Source: Burkholderia humptydooensis (lineage in GTDB: Bacteria; Pseudomonadota; Gammaproteobacteria; Burkholderiales; Burkholderiaceae). Taken from it: DNA of 64,000 nt. The stretch's first letter is position 1; each line of letters starts with the position of its first letter. A program made the translations under genes and the position numbers. The notes beneath the pieces are model-generated. The model had not been told where the DNA came from. It did not search any database and saw only the letters and a program-made list of their open reading frames with translations. The DNA is taken from the NCBI RefSeq assembly GCF_001513745.1, contig NZ_CP013380.1:3410001-3474000 (forward strand). Direction: 5' to 3'. Positions 32,981 to 42,150 of this stretch are shown here, in pieces.

Positions 32981-35398
32981 TCAACGCACGAAGCGTAACG
33001 TGTGCTCGGCCGGCCCCGGCAGCAGCGGCAGCGGCTCGCCCTTCACCCATGCGTCGTGCCCCGCGAGGAAGAACGGGCTGAGCGGATGCCCGCTCTGTCC
33101 GCCCGGCATGTTGAAGAGGCCGCGCTCCTCGTGCCCCGGCGACACGACGATCCGCTCCGATTGCCCGAACTTCGGCGCGGCGACGCGCGGCATGTTCGCG
33201 TCGCCCGGCACCGGATCGGCGGGCGCGGACAGCCAGCGTCCGACGAGCGGCACGCTGCGCGCGAACGGATGCGCGATCCGCAGCGTGTTGCGCTCGCCCC
33301 AGGTTGCGTCGGCGAGCGGCGCGCCCTTCGCGGTCAGCGCCGCGATCGTCCGGTCGATCGCGGCGAGCTGCACGTCGCGCCAGCTCGCCGCGTCCGCGGG
33401 CAGCCACGCGGCCGGCTGCTCGTCGAGCAGCCGCGCGATCACGGCAGGCCAGCGCGGATTCGCCAACGCGTAATCGGCGTCGCGCTGCTGCTGCTTCAGG
33501 CGCGCGTCGAGGCCGCCGAACAGCACGTCGTAGAGCCGATATAGATAGCCGCGCGCGAGCGTGTAGCCGACCGAGTCGACGCTCGCCCGCCCCGTCCAGC
33601 CGCTCGCGAGCAGCCGGCGGAATTCCGCGCGCGCCGGATGGCCGGCGAGCGCCGCTTCGTCGAGCACGCGCAGCGCCCGATCGCGCCAGGGCGACATGAA
33701 AAGCGCGCGATCGTCGAGATCGAGCCGGTACGCAGCACGCTCGCCGGTGCGCCCGAGCGCCGTCAGGCCGTCGCGCAACTGGCTCGCGCGCGCGCCGAGA
33801 TCCGCGCCGCCGTCGCCGATCAGCCGGTATGCGTCGCCCGCGAGCTGCCGGTTGTTCGCGGTCCACAACTGGCCGGCCGCCGGATCGACGATGCGTGGAT
33901 GCGCGTCGGGCGGCAATACCGTCCGCCACGACGGCGCGCCGCCGTTGCCGGACGCGTCGGCTCCGCCCCGCCCTCGCCCCTGCCCCCGGCGATCGGGCAG
34001 CGCGCCCGCGACCGTCCAGCCGATGCGCCCCGCGCTGTCGCCGATCACGATGTTCTGCGCGGGCAGGCCCGCCGCGGCGGCGACGCCGATCGCGTCCTCG
34101 ACGCCCGCCGCATCGATCATTTTCGCGAAGGCGAGATTCGCCGCGCCGCTCGCCTGCGCGATCCAGTGCGCCGCGTAGGCCTTGCCGCCGATGTCGCGCA
34201 CGGGGCCCGCCGTCGTGTCGAGCACGGTCAGCGCGACGGGCGCCGCGCCGTGCACGCGTATCGTCTCGACGGTCTCGCGCGCGGTCTGCCATGCGCCGCC
34301 GAGCCTGAAGCGATTCGGATCGCGAACGTCGCGCTCGAGCGGCAGCAGTTCGAGGCAGTCCGCATAGCCGTTCGTGAAGCCCCAAGCGATGCGCCCGTTG
34401 CTGCCGACGACGACGGCGGGCAAGCCGGGCAGCGTCACGCCGACGACGCGCATGGCCGCCCCCGCGCCGCCGCCCAGCTTGAACATCGCGCGGTACCAGA
34501 TGTTCGGCAAGCCGAGCGACAGATGCATGTCGTCGCCGACGATCGCTGCGCCGCTCGCCGTGCGGCCGCCCGCGATCACCCAGTTGTTGCTGCCGACCGA
34601 CGTTTGCGCGTCGACCGACACGCTGCTGATCGACGCCGCCGGCCGCGCGTCGCGCAGCCAGGCCGGCGCGGTCGCGCTCACCGGCGCGCCCGGCGCGGCG
34701 ATGCCCGGCGCATCAAGCGGCGCGTCGAGCGGCGCATCGAAGCGGCTCGACGCCGGCAGCAGAAACGCGAGCTGCCCGGGCGTCGAATGCGCTTGCAGCC
34801 AATGTCGCGCGAACGCGCGCGACGCGAGCTTGCCCTGCAGGTCGAAGTACATCGCCCAGATCACGAGCAGCGAATCCTCGGGCCGCCATCGCTGTGGCTG
34901 CATGCGCAGCAGCGCGTATTCGAACGGCCGCGCGCGCAGCGCGGCGAGCCCGTCGTTCACGCCCTGCGTGTAGCGTTGCAGCAGGCGCAGATCGTCGGGC
35001 GGCAAATGCGCGACGGCGGCGGCCGCAAGCGCGCGGAAGCGGTACAGGCGATGGTCGCGATCGACGTCGAGCGCGATCGGCCCGAACAGCTCCGACAGCT
35101 CGCCCGCACCGCTTCGGCGCAGCATGTCCATCTGGAAGAAGCGGTCCTGCGCATGCAGGTAGCCGATTCCGTAAGCGGCGTCGAACCGGTCGCGCGCGGC
35201 GATCGTCGGCACGCCGAGCGCGTCGCGCTCGGCCGTCATCGACGCGCCGAGCATGGGCGCGCGAACGTCGCCGTCGAGCTGCGGCAGGCTCGCGCGCAGG
35301 TAAGCGGCAGCGCCCGCGATCGCAAGCAGCAGACAGAGCAGGATCAGGCCCGACAGGATCTTCAGGCGGCGCTGCATGCGGTTCCGGGTCGAAGCCAT
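32981..35398 (-). CDS. Penicillin acylase-family (Ntn) hydrolase
   Basis: An 805-residue precursor of the Ntn-hydrolase acylase family, which includes penicillin G and acyl-homoserine lactone acylases. The N-terminus has a signal anchor (LKILSGLILLCLLLAIAGAA). Alpha-subunit marks are GVPTIAARDRFDAAYGIGYLHAQDRFFQMDMLRR. The autoprocessing site is at S270 (SVGSNNWVIAGGRTASG), and GDDMHLSLGLPNIWY follows. A Pro/Ala spacer with LDAPLDAPLDA precedes the cleavage site. It probably matures to two chains in the periplasm. AHL or other N-acyl amide hydrolysis is possible; the substrate cannot be read. Confidence 0.9.
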   Translation of the reverse strand: MASTRNRMQRRLKILSGLILLCLLLAIAGAAAYLRASLPQLDGDVRAPMLGASMTAERDALGVPTIAARDRFDAAYGIGYLHAQDRFFQMDMLRRSGAGELSELFGPIALDVDRDHRLYRFRALAAAAVAHLPPDDLRLLQRYTQGVNDGLAALRARPFEYALLRMQPQRWRPEDSLLVIWAMYFDLQGKLASRAFARHWLQAHSTPGQLAFLLPASSRFDAPLDAPLDAPGIAAPGAPVSATAPAWLRDARPAASISSVSVDAQTSVGSNNWVIAGGRTASGAAIVGDDMHLSLGLPNIWYRAMFKLGGGAGAAMRVVGVTLPGLPAVVVGSNGRIAWGFTNGYADCLELLPLERDVRDPNRFRLGGAWQTARETVETIRVHGAAPVALTVLDTTAGPVRDIGGKAYAAHWIAQASGAANLAFAKMIDAAGVEDAIGVAAAAGLPAQNIVIGDSAGRIGWTVAGALPDRRGQGRGRGGADASGNGGAPSWRTVLPPDAHPRIVDPAAGQLWTANNRQLAGDAYRLIGDGGADLGARASQLRDGLTALGRTGERAAYRLDLDDRALFMSPWRDRALRVLDEAALAGHPARAEFRRLLASGWTGRASVDSVGYTLARGYLYRLYDVLFGGLDARLKQQQRDADYALANPRWPAVIARLLDEQPAAWLPADAASWRDVQLAAIDRTIAALTAKGAPLADATWGERNTLRIAHPFARSVPLVGRWLSAPADPVPGDANMPRVAAPKFGQSERIVVSPGHEERGLFNMPGGQSGHPLSPFFLAGHDAWVKGEPLPLLPGPAEHTLRFVR

Positions 35399-36057
35399 GA
35401 TTTGCGCGAGTCCGTAGGTTGCGCCGGCGCGCCGGCAGGTTGGGCGGCCTTCGCCGCTCGTCGATATCGGTCGTCTCGAACCGCTCGATCGCGTCGCGTG
35501 CCGTCCGCGCGACCTGCCCCCGAATATTCTGCAGCGGCGGCGCTTCCGTCAAGGCGTCGCGTGCGTTCGCCGCCCGCTTCCGCCCGCCGCGAATATCGGC
35601 ATTCGACGTTCGCGACCGGTTTCGCATTCGCGCGCCAATCGGACGATAGATAATCAATCGCCGTCTCCGAATGTTCCAATTCGATGACCGCCGCCGGCGC
35701 GCTTCGATACCGGCGGAATAACGGTTGCGATAATTCGTGATTGCGCAGACAATCTGCCGGACATGAATCCGGGCCGGACAGCGTCGCCTCCACGATTGCC
35801 GCGACGACTGTTTTCAGACATTAAAAATACCTTTCACATCATGCGGCTGCACGATTACGCGGAATGTTCATCCTCGTCGCCCGCCAATCCTGGTTTGATG
35901 AAGCGCGTGAAACGCATGCCGATTCGAGCGCGAGGCGGCAATGATGCAGCCATTTGGCGCGTATCCCGGCGATGACGGCAAGGTTTTCCCGTTCGCTGCG
36001 CCGCGATGCGCCGATGCGATGCGCGCCGACCGGCCTCACCCGGACCGCCTCTTGCCG
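35399..36057. other. Gene-free stretch between acylase and tssF
   Basis: About 660 bases with no credible gene; the open frames here have no recognisable protein character. It separates divergently oriented genes and should hold both promoters. From 35941 the tssF frame is open with an in-frame ATG preceded by GAGG, so tssF could begin there. Confidence 0.5.
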
Positions 36058-37881
36058 ATGAACGACCTCCTTCCCTACTACGAACGCGAAATCGCGCTGC
36101 TGCGGCACTCGGTGCGCGAATTCGCGATCCGCCATCCGAAGATCGCGACGCGCTTCGGCATCGCCGACGGCCAGACCGACGACATGCACGTCGAGCGCAT
36201 GCTCCAGTCATTCGCGCTCCTCGGCGCGCAGATCGGCGAGGCGCTCGACGACGAGTATCCGGAGTTCACCGAAGCGCTCGTCGAAACCGTGTGCCCCGAC
36301 TATCTGCGCCCGTTTCCCGCGTGCTCGATCGCGCAGTTCGACGCGGCTTCGCTGTTCAGCCAGTTGACGGAGGGCGTGACGATCGAGCGCGGCACCACGC
36401 TCGAGAGCCGCATCGGCGCGAACCGGTTCCGCACCGCCTACGACGTGGCGCTCGCGCCCGTGTCGATCGTCGACGCGCGCTTTCGTCCGGCGTCGGCCGC
36501 GCCGTCCGCCGCGCAAATGCCGCCGTCGTCGGCAGGCATCGTGTCGATCACGTTCGATGCGCTGACCGCGCAGCCGGTGCTCACGGCGCTGCGCGCGCGC
36601 AGCCTGCGCGTGCACCTGCACGGCGACGCGCCGCTCGTCGCCGCGCTCGCCGACACGCTCGCGATGCGCACGCCGGCCGCGTTCATCGAGCTCGACGGCG
36701 ACGGGCGCTGGAAGCCGCTATCGAAGGTGCCGCTCGCGCCCGTCGGATTCGCCGACGAGGACGCGCTGCTCGATCCCGGGTGCAGCGCGTCGCCGTTCCG
36801 GCTGCTGATGGAATATTTCGCATTCCCGGCGAAATTCGATTTCGTCGACATCGACGTCGCGCGCATCGCACGCGCGGCGGGGCCGTGCCGGCGCCTGTCG
36901 CTGCACTTGCCCGTCGTCGACGTCGCGCCGGATTCGCAGCACGCGCGCGCGCTCGACACGCTCGCCGCGTCGAACCTGCGCCTGTTCTGTACGCCGATCG
37001 TCAATCTGTTCAGCCAGGACGCGATGCCGATTTCGCTGCGCGACGCCGCGACCGCGTACCCCGTCACGCCGCAGGCGCTGAAATCGAACGGCATCGAGGT
37101 GCGCTCGATCGACGCGGTGCGCATCGCGCGCGAAGGCGAGCAAGGCGCGAGCGTCGACGTGACGCCGTACCGCTCGCTGCTGCACGGGCAGCGCGGCCGC
37201 AAGGAGCCTGTCCATTGGGTCGCGGCGCGCGACCGCTTCGCGCACGGCGCGCAGCCGGCGGCGCCCGCGGCGCTTGCGCTCGTCGACGCCGACGGCGCGC
37301 CCGTCAGGCCGCGCGCCGATCAGTTGAACGTCGAGCTGACCTGCACGAACGGCGACTATCCGCAGACGCTGCCGATCGGCGACGCCGAAGGCGATCTGCT
37401 CAACGAGAAGGACAATCTGCCGGGCCGGATCGCGCTCCTGCGCCGGCCGACGCCGGCCCGCCGGTTTGCGCGCGACCACGGCGCGCTGTGGCGCATGATC
37501 GCGGCGATGACGCCGCACGCGCTGCTGCTGCAACCGTCGGGGCTCGGCGCGCTGAAAGCGCTGCTCGTCCAGTACGCGACGCGCTCGTCGGGCGCGGTGC
37601 CGCAAATCGACGCGATCGCGAATCTCGATCACAAGGCCGCCGTGCGCTGGATGGCCGTGAAACCGATGCCGACGTTCGTGCGCGGCATCGAAATCGCGCT
37701 GACGCTGAACGAGGCCGCCTTCGTCACGAGCAGCCTGAAGGCGTTCGTCGACGTGATGGACAGCTTCTTCGCGCTGCATGCGCCGCCGAACGGTTTCATC
37801 CAGCTCGTCGTGTATTCGCGCGACACGGGCCGCGAGCTGCATCGATGCGAGCCGCGCAGCGCGATCGCGCAGCTCGTGTAG
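36058..37881 (+). CDS. tssF: Type VI secretion baseplate protein TssF (orphan)
   Basis: A 607-residue TssF, a core baseplate wedge component of the T6SS. It begins MNDLLPYYEREIALLRHSVREFA, the classic start, and has GIADGQTDDMHVERMLQSFALL, YPEFTEALVETVCPDYLRPFP, FDFVDID, NLFSQDAMPI, NGDYPQTLPIGDAEGDL and a C-terminal LNEAAFVTSSLKAFVDVMDSFF. Normally tssF sits beside tssE and tssG, yet none of these is within this window. The family start at 36058 lacks a good ribosome site; an upstream ATG at 35941 (adding 39 residues) has GAGG before it. The gene looks full length, so it may be a functional orphan or the last piece of a lost cluster. Confidence 0.9.
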   Translation: MNDLLPYYEREIALLRHSVREFAIRHPKIATRFGIADGQTDDMHVERMLQSFALLGAQIGEALDDEYPEFTEALVETVCPDYLRPFPACSIAQFDAASLFSQLTEGVTIERGTTLESRIGANRFRTAYDVALAPVSIVDARFRPASAAPSAAQMPPSSAGIVSITFDALTAQPVLTALRARSLRVHLHGDAPLVAALADTLAMRTPAAFIELDGDGRWKPLSKVPLAPVGFADEDALLDPGCSASPFRLLMEYFAFPAKFDFVDIDVARIARAAGPCRRLSLHLPVVDVAPDSQHARALDTLAASNLRLFCTPIVNLFSQDAMPISLRDAATAYPVTPQALKSNGIEVRSIDAVRIAREGEQGASVDVTPYRSLLHGQRGRKEPVHWVAARDRFAHGAQPAAPAALALVDADGAPVRPRADQLNVELTCTNGDYPQTLPIGDAEGDLLNEKDNLPGRIALLRRPTPARRFARDHGALWRMIAAMTPHALLLQPSGLGALKALLVQYATRSSGAVPQIDAIANLDHKAAVRWMAVKPMPTFVRGIEIALTLNEAAFVTSSLKAFVDVMDSFFALHAPPNGFIQLVVYSRDTGRELHRCEPRSAIAQLV

Positions 37882-38150
37882 CGGCACGTCGTCGCCCGCG
37901 CGGCCCGGTCAAGCCGTCACGGCCGTCACACGCGCGCAAACGGCGCCACATCGCGTCCGTTCGCCCGGATCGCGCGCGACGCCCCATTTCCGGGCGCAGC
38001 GGCCCTTCAAGCCGCAAGCCGCGCGAAAGCGGAAACGTTGCCAGCGACTGTGGTTTTTCAGAGTCAACCCGTACAGTGACTTGCGCGATTCGGTACTAAA
38101 CTTATCGAAATGGCCGCGGCACGTGCCGCGGCCCGCCGGGAGACGCCGCC

Positions 38151-41100
38151 ATGAATCGGCCGCTGATTCGGATTGCGCTTCGCCCGACCGGAACGCTGTC
38201 GTTCTGGAAGGGATTCAAATGGTCAGTGATCGTGATCGTCGCGATCGCGCTTGCGATCGTCGCACGCCTGGTCCAGATCGAAATCGAAACCTCCCGGCTG
38301 CAGGCGCGCTTCTTGTCTGAACTGACGCGCGACGTCGGCTATAGCGTCGACGAAGGCGCGAGCAACCGCATCCGCTTCCCCGACAACGGCCCGTACGACC
38401 TGCGCCTCGGCTACGCGCTGCTGCCGTCGTTCCAGGCGCGGCTGCTGTCGCGCGGCTTCGTCGTCGCGGCGCAGGCGCGCGCGTCCGACCGGATGCTGTC
38501 GCTCGCCGACGAGCGCCTGTTCCTGCCATACGACGAAAAGGATCAGGCCGGCCTGTCGATCGTCGACTCGACGGGCTCGCCGCTCTTCGACGTCACCTAT
38601 CCGCACCGCGTGTACGGCGACTTCGAGACGATCCCGCCGCTCGTCGTGCAGTCGCTTCTCTTCATCGAGGATCGCTACCTGCTCGACCCGAGCCAGCCGA
38701 ACCGCAATCCGGCGATCGACTGGGGGCGCTTCAGCCGCGCGCTCGCCGACCAGGGGCTGCGCTTCGTGGACCGCCATCAGGCGACGCCCGGCGGCAGCAC
38801 GCTCGCGACGCAGCTCGAGAAATTCCGCCACTCGCCCGACGGCCGCACCGCGACGCCGCCCGAGAAGCTCCGGCAGATCGCGTCGGCTTCGGTGCGCGCG
38901 TATCTGAACGGCCCGCAGACGATGGCCGCGCGCCAGGCGATCGTCGTTCACTACCTGAACTCGGTGCCGCTCGCCGCGCGCGCGCGCGTGGGCGAAGTCA
39001 CGGGCATCGGCGACGGCCTCGCCGCGTGGTACGGGCGCGACTTCCAGGAAGTGAACCGCCTGCTCGCCGCGCCGGCGACGCCCGAGAACGTCGCCGCGCA
39101 AGGCACCGCGTTCCGGCAGGTGCTCTCGCTGATGATCGCGCAGCGCGCGCCGTCGTACTTCCTGAATCGCGGCTACCCGACGCTGCAGCGCCTCACCGAC
39201 AGCTACCTGCGCCTGCTCGCGACGGGCGGCGTGATCACGCCGGCGCTGCGCGACGCGGCGCTTGCCGCGCACATCGAGCGCAGCGCGGCGCCCGCCGCCG
39301 CCGACGCCGACGCGCGCTCGTTCGTCGCGCGCAAGGCGGTGACGTCCGCGCGCTCGCACCTGCTCGGCGCGCTCGGCATCGACAACGTCTATCAGCTCGA
39401 CCGGCTCGACCTGCGCGCGACCGACACGCTGAACAACAAGGTGCAGCAGGCGGTCGCGGCGGGCCTCGCGCGCGCCGCGACGCGCGACGGCGCGCGCGAA
39501 GCGGGCCTCTACGGCTTCGAGATGCTGCGCCCGGGCGACGATCCGTCGAAGATCCAGTACAGCTTCACGCTGTACGAACGCCGCAACGGCGCGAACCTGC
39601 TGCGTGTGCAGACCGACAGCGTCGACCAGCCGTTCGACATCAACCAGGGCGCGCGCCTGAATCTCGGTTCGACCGCGAAGCTGCGCACGATCGTCACGTA
39701 TCTGCAGATCATCTCCGAGCTGCACACGCGCTACGCGAACCTGAGCGCGGCCGAGCTCGCGAAGGTGAAGCCCGATCCGACCGACGCGCTCACGCGCTGG
39801 GCGCTCGACTATCTCGCGCACACGCAGGACCGTTCGCTGCAGGCGATGCTCGCCGCGTCCGTCGAGCGCAAGTACTCGGCGAGCCCGGGCGAGACGTTCT
39901 ACACGGGCGGCGGCGCGCAGAGCTTCACGAACTTCGACAAGTCGGACAACGGCAGGATCCTGACCGTGCACGTCGCGTTCCAGGCCTCGGTGAACCTCGT
40001 GTTCGTGCGGCTGATGCGCGACATCGTCCATTACGAGATGATCCGCACGAGCGGGCCGTCGTCGTCGTGGCTCGACGATCCCGCGCAGCGGCAGCGCTAT
40101 CTGATGCGCTTCGTCGATTCCGAGAGCCGCGTATACGTGAAGCGCTTCTACGCGAAGTACGCGGGCAAGCCCGACGACGACGCGCTCTCCGCGATGCTCG
40201 AGAACGTGCGCAAATCGCCGCCGCGCGTCGCGACGGTACTGCGCAGCGTCGCGCCCGAAGCGCCGCGCGCGTGGTTCGACGCGAAGATGCGCGGGACGCT
40301 GCACGGCACGCCGGCCGCCGCGAAGCTGTCGGACGACGCGCTCGACAAGCTCTACACGAAGTACGCGATCGACCGCTTCAACCTCAACGACCGCGGCTAC
40401 ATCGCGGGCATCCACCCGCTCGCGCTGTGGACGCTCGCGTATCTGCGCAAGCATCCGGACGCGTCGCTCGACGACGTGCAGAAGGCGAGCCGCGACGCGC
40501 GGATCGCCTCGTATTCGTGGCTCTTCAAGACGCGCTATCACGCGACGCAGGACCGCCGCATCAAGCGGATGGTCGAGCTGCGCGCATACGACGCGATCGG
40601 CGATTCGTGGCGCGCGCTCGGCTATCCGTTCGATCACCTGACGCCGTCGTACGCGGCCGCGATCGGCGCGTCGGGCGATCAGCCGGCCGCGCTCGCGAAG
40701 CTCGTCGGCCTGATCGCGAACAATGGCGCGAAGGTGCCGAACGAGCGGATCTCGTCGCTCGAGTTCGCGCACGGCACGCCGTACGAGACGCGCTTCGTCC
40801 GCGCGGCCGCGCAGCCGCAACCGCTGCTGTCGCCGGAGATCGCGAATCAGGTGCACATGCTGCTCGGCGACGTCGTGCAGAAAGGCACGGGGCGCCGCCT
40901 CGCGCAGGGCCTCACGTTCCCGGACGGCGAGACGCTGCCCGTGTACGGCAAGACGGGCACGGGCGACCAGCGCTTCAACGTGTACGCGCGCGGCGCGCGC
41001 CTCATCGAATCGCGCAAGGTCAATCGCAGCGCGACGTTCGCGTTCTCGCTCGGCGACCGGTTCTTCGGCGTGCTGACCGCCTACACGCACGAGCCGTATG

Positions 41101-41249
41101 CGGCGCGCTACGACTTCACGAGCGCAATGGCGGTGCAACTGCTGAAATCGCTCGCGCCGGCGCTGCAGCCGCTGATGGCCGCGCCCGCGCAGCCGGGCGC
41201 GAACGCCGCCCCTAACGGCTCGCCCGCGCAGGCGGCCGCCCACGGCTGA
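38151..41249 (+). CDS. Bifunctional penicillin-binding protein (class A, transglycosylase/transpeptidase)
   Basis: A 1,032-residue inner-membrane peptidoglycan synthase. A membrane anchor lies near 22-44 (GFKWSVIVIVAIALAIVARL). The glycosyltransferase domain has FIEDRYLLDP with the catalytic Glu and TPGGSTLATQLEKFRHSP. The transpeptidase-like domain has S507-TAK510 (LNLGSTAKLRT), S613-V-N615 (ASVNLVFV) and K934-T-G936 (YGKTGTGDQ). All three beta-lactam-binding motifs are thus present. It is longer than E. coli PBP1b, with large insertions between motifs, and ends in an Ala/Pro-rich tail. It appears to be a single-gene unit. Confidence 0.88.
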   Translation: MNRPLIRIALRPTGTLSFWKGFKWSVIVIVAIALAIVARLVQIEIETSRLQARFLSELTRDVGYSVDEGASNRIRFPDNGPYDLRLGYALLPSFQARLLSRGFVVAAQARASDRMLSLADERLFLPYDEKDQAGLSIVDSTGSPLFDVTYPHRVYGDFETIPPLVVQSLLFIEDRYLLDPSQPNRNPAIDWGRFSRALADQGLRFVDRHQATPGGSTLATQLEKFRHSPDGRTATPPEKLRQIASASVRAYLNGPQTMAARQAIVVHYLNSVPLAARARVGEVTGIGDGLAAWYGRDFQEVNRLLAAPATPENVAAQGTAFRQVLSLMIAQRAPSYFLNRGYPTLQRLTDSYLRLLATGGVITPALRDAALAAHIERSAAPAAADADARSFVARKAVTSARSHLLGALGIDNVYQLDRLDLRATDTLNNKVQQAVAAGLARAATRDGAREAGLYGFEMLRPGDDPSKIQYSFTLYERRNGANLLRVQTDSVDQPFDINQGARLNLGSTAKLRTIVTYLQIISELHTRYANLSAAELAKVKPDPTDALTRWALDYLAHTQDRSLQAMLAASVERKYSASPGETFYTGGGAQSFTNFDKSDNGRILTVHVAFQASVNLVFVRLMRDIVHYEMIRTSGPSSSWLDDPAQRQRYLMRFVDSESRVYVKRFYAKYAGKPDDDALSAMLENVRKSPPRVATVLRSVAPEAPRAWFDAKMRGTLHGTPAAAKLSDDALDKLYTKYAIDRFNLNDRGYIAGIHPLALWTLAYLRKHPDASLDDVQKASRDARIASYSWLFKTRYHATQDRRIKRMVELRAYDAIGDSWRALGYPFDHLTPSYAAAIGASGDQPAALAKLVGLIANNGAKVPNERISSLEFAHGTPYETRFVRAAAQPQPLLSPEIANQVHMLLGDVVQKGTGRRLAQGLTFPDGETLPVYGKTGTGDQRFNVYARGARLIESRKVNRSATFAFSLGDRFFGVLTAYTHEPYAARYDFTSAMAVQLLKSLAPALQPLMAAPAQPGANAAPNGSPAQAAAHG

Positions 41250-41298
41250 GCGGCGCAAGACGGCTCCACGCCGCGCCGCGCGCCGCCTTCCGCTGCCT

Positions 41299-41997
41299 TC
41301 AATCGTCAGGACCGGCTTCGGCGGGCGGCGCGTCCTTTCCGCCCGGCTGCGCCCGCTCGCGCGCGCGGCCGAGCAGCGCGCGCACCTCGTCGTCGCTCGT
41401 CTGATCGAAGTTCAGATAGAACTGGCCGATGCCCATCAGCCAGTCCGGCCGCATCACGCAGACGATCGCGTCCGCCGCCGCCCTCACCTTCTGCGCGCTG
41501 CCCGGCGACGCGACGGGCACCGCCGCGACGAGCTTCGCCGGCTTCCGCGCGCGCACCGCCTCGAGCGCGGCGAGCATCGTCGAGCCAGTCGCGATGCCGT
41601 CGTCGACGACGATCACGGTCCGCCCTTCGAGCGCGGGCGGCGCGCGATCGCCGCGATACGCGGCTTCGCGCCGGGCGAGTTCGTCGCGCTCGCGCTCGAT
41701 CGTGTCGGCGAGCTCGCGCTCGGTCACGCGCATCGCGCGCAGCACCGACTGCTCGAGCAGCACGACGCCGCCCGTCGCGATCGCGCCCATCGCGAGCTCC
41801 GGATTGCCGGGCGCGCCGAGCTTCCTCACGATCAGCACGTCGAGCGGCACGCGCAGCGCCTTCGCGACTTCGAACGCGACCGGCACGCCGCCGCGCGGCA
41901 GCGCGAGCACGACGACGTCGTCGCGGTTCGCATAATCGGCGAGATGCGCGGCGAGCTGTCTGCCGGCATCGACGCGATCGCGAAAATAATCGTTCAT
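41299..41997 (-). CDS. Phosphoribosyltransferase-family protein
   Basis: A 232-residue type I phosphoribosyltransferase-fold protein. It reads MNDYFRDRVDAGRQLAAHLADY, VVLALPRGGVPVAFEVAKAL, and VIVVDDGIATGSTMLAALEAV, the PRPP-binding loop. An acidic, Pro-rich tail follows. This family often sits with erythromycin-esterase-like and dienelactone-hydrolase-like genes, as it does here, and is of unclear substrate. The ATG at 41997 follows GGAGG. It is the most downstream gene of a four-gene minus-strand block. Confidence 0.87.
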   Translation of the reverse strand: MNDYFRDRVDAGRQLAAHLADYANRDDVVVLALPRGGVPVAFEVAKALRVPLDVLIVRKLGAPGNPELAMGAIATGGVVLLEQSVLRAMRVTERELADTIERERDELARREAAYRGDRAPPALEGRTVIVVDDGIATGSTMLAALEAVRARKPAKLVAAVPVASPGSAQKVRAAADAIVCVMRPDWLMGIGQFYLNFDQTSDDEVRALLGRARERAQPGGKDAPPAEAGPDD

Positions 41998-42150
41998 CAC
42001 GCCTCCTTCGCCGCGGCGCGGACGACGATCTCGCCATCCCGCGGCTCGTTCGATTGCATGCCGACGCGTGCCGACGCATCCCGGCACATGCCTGCGCATG
42101 CGACGATCTGCGTCGATGCGCGGCGATTCGCGCAGCCCGTGCGCGCCGCG

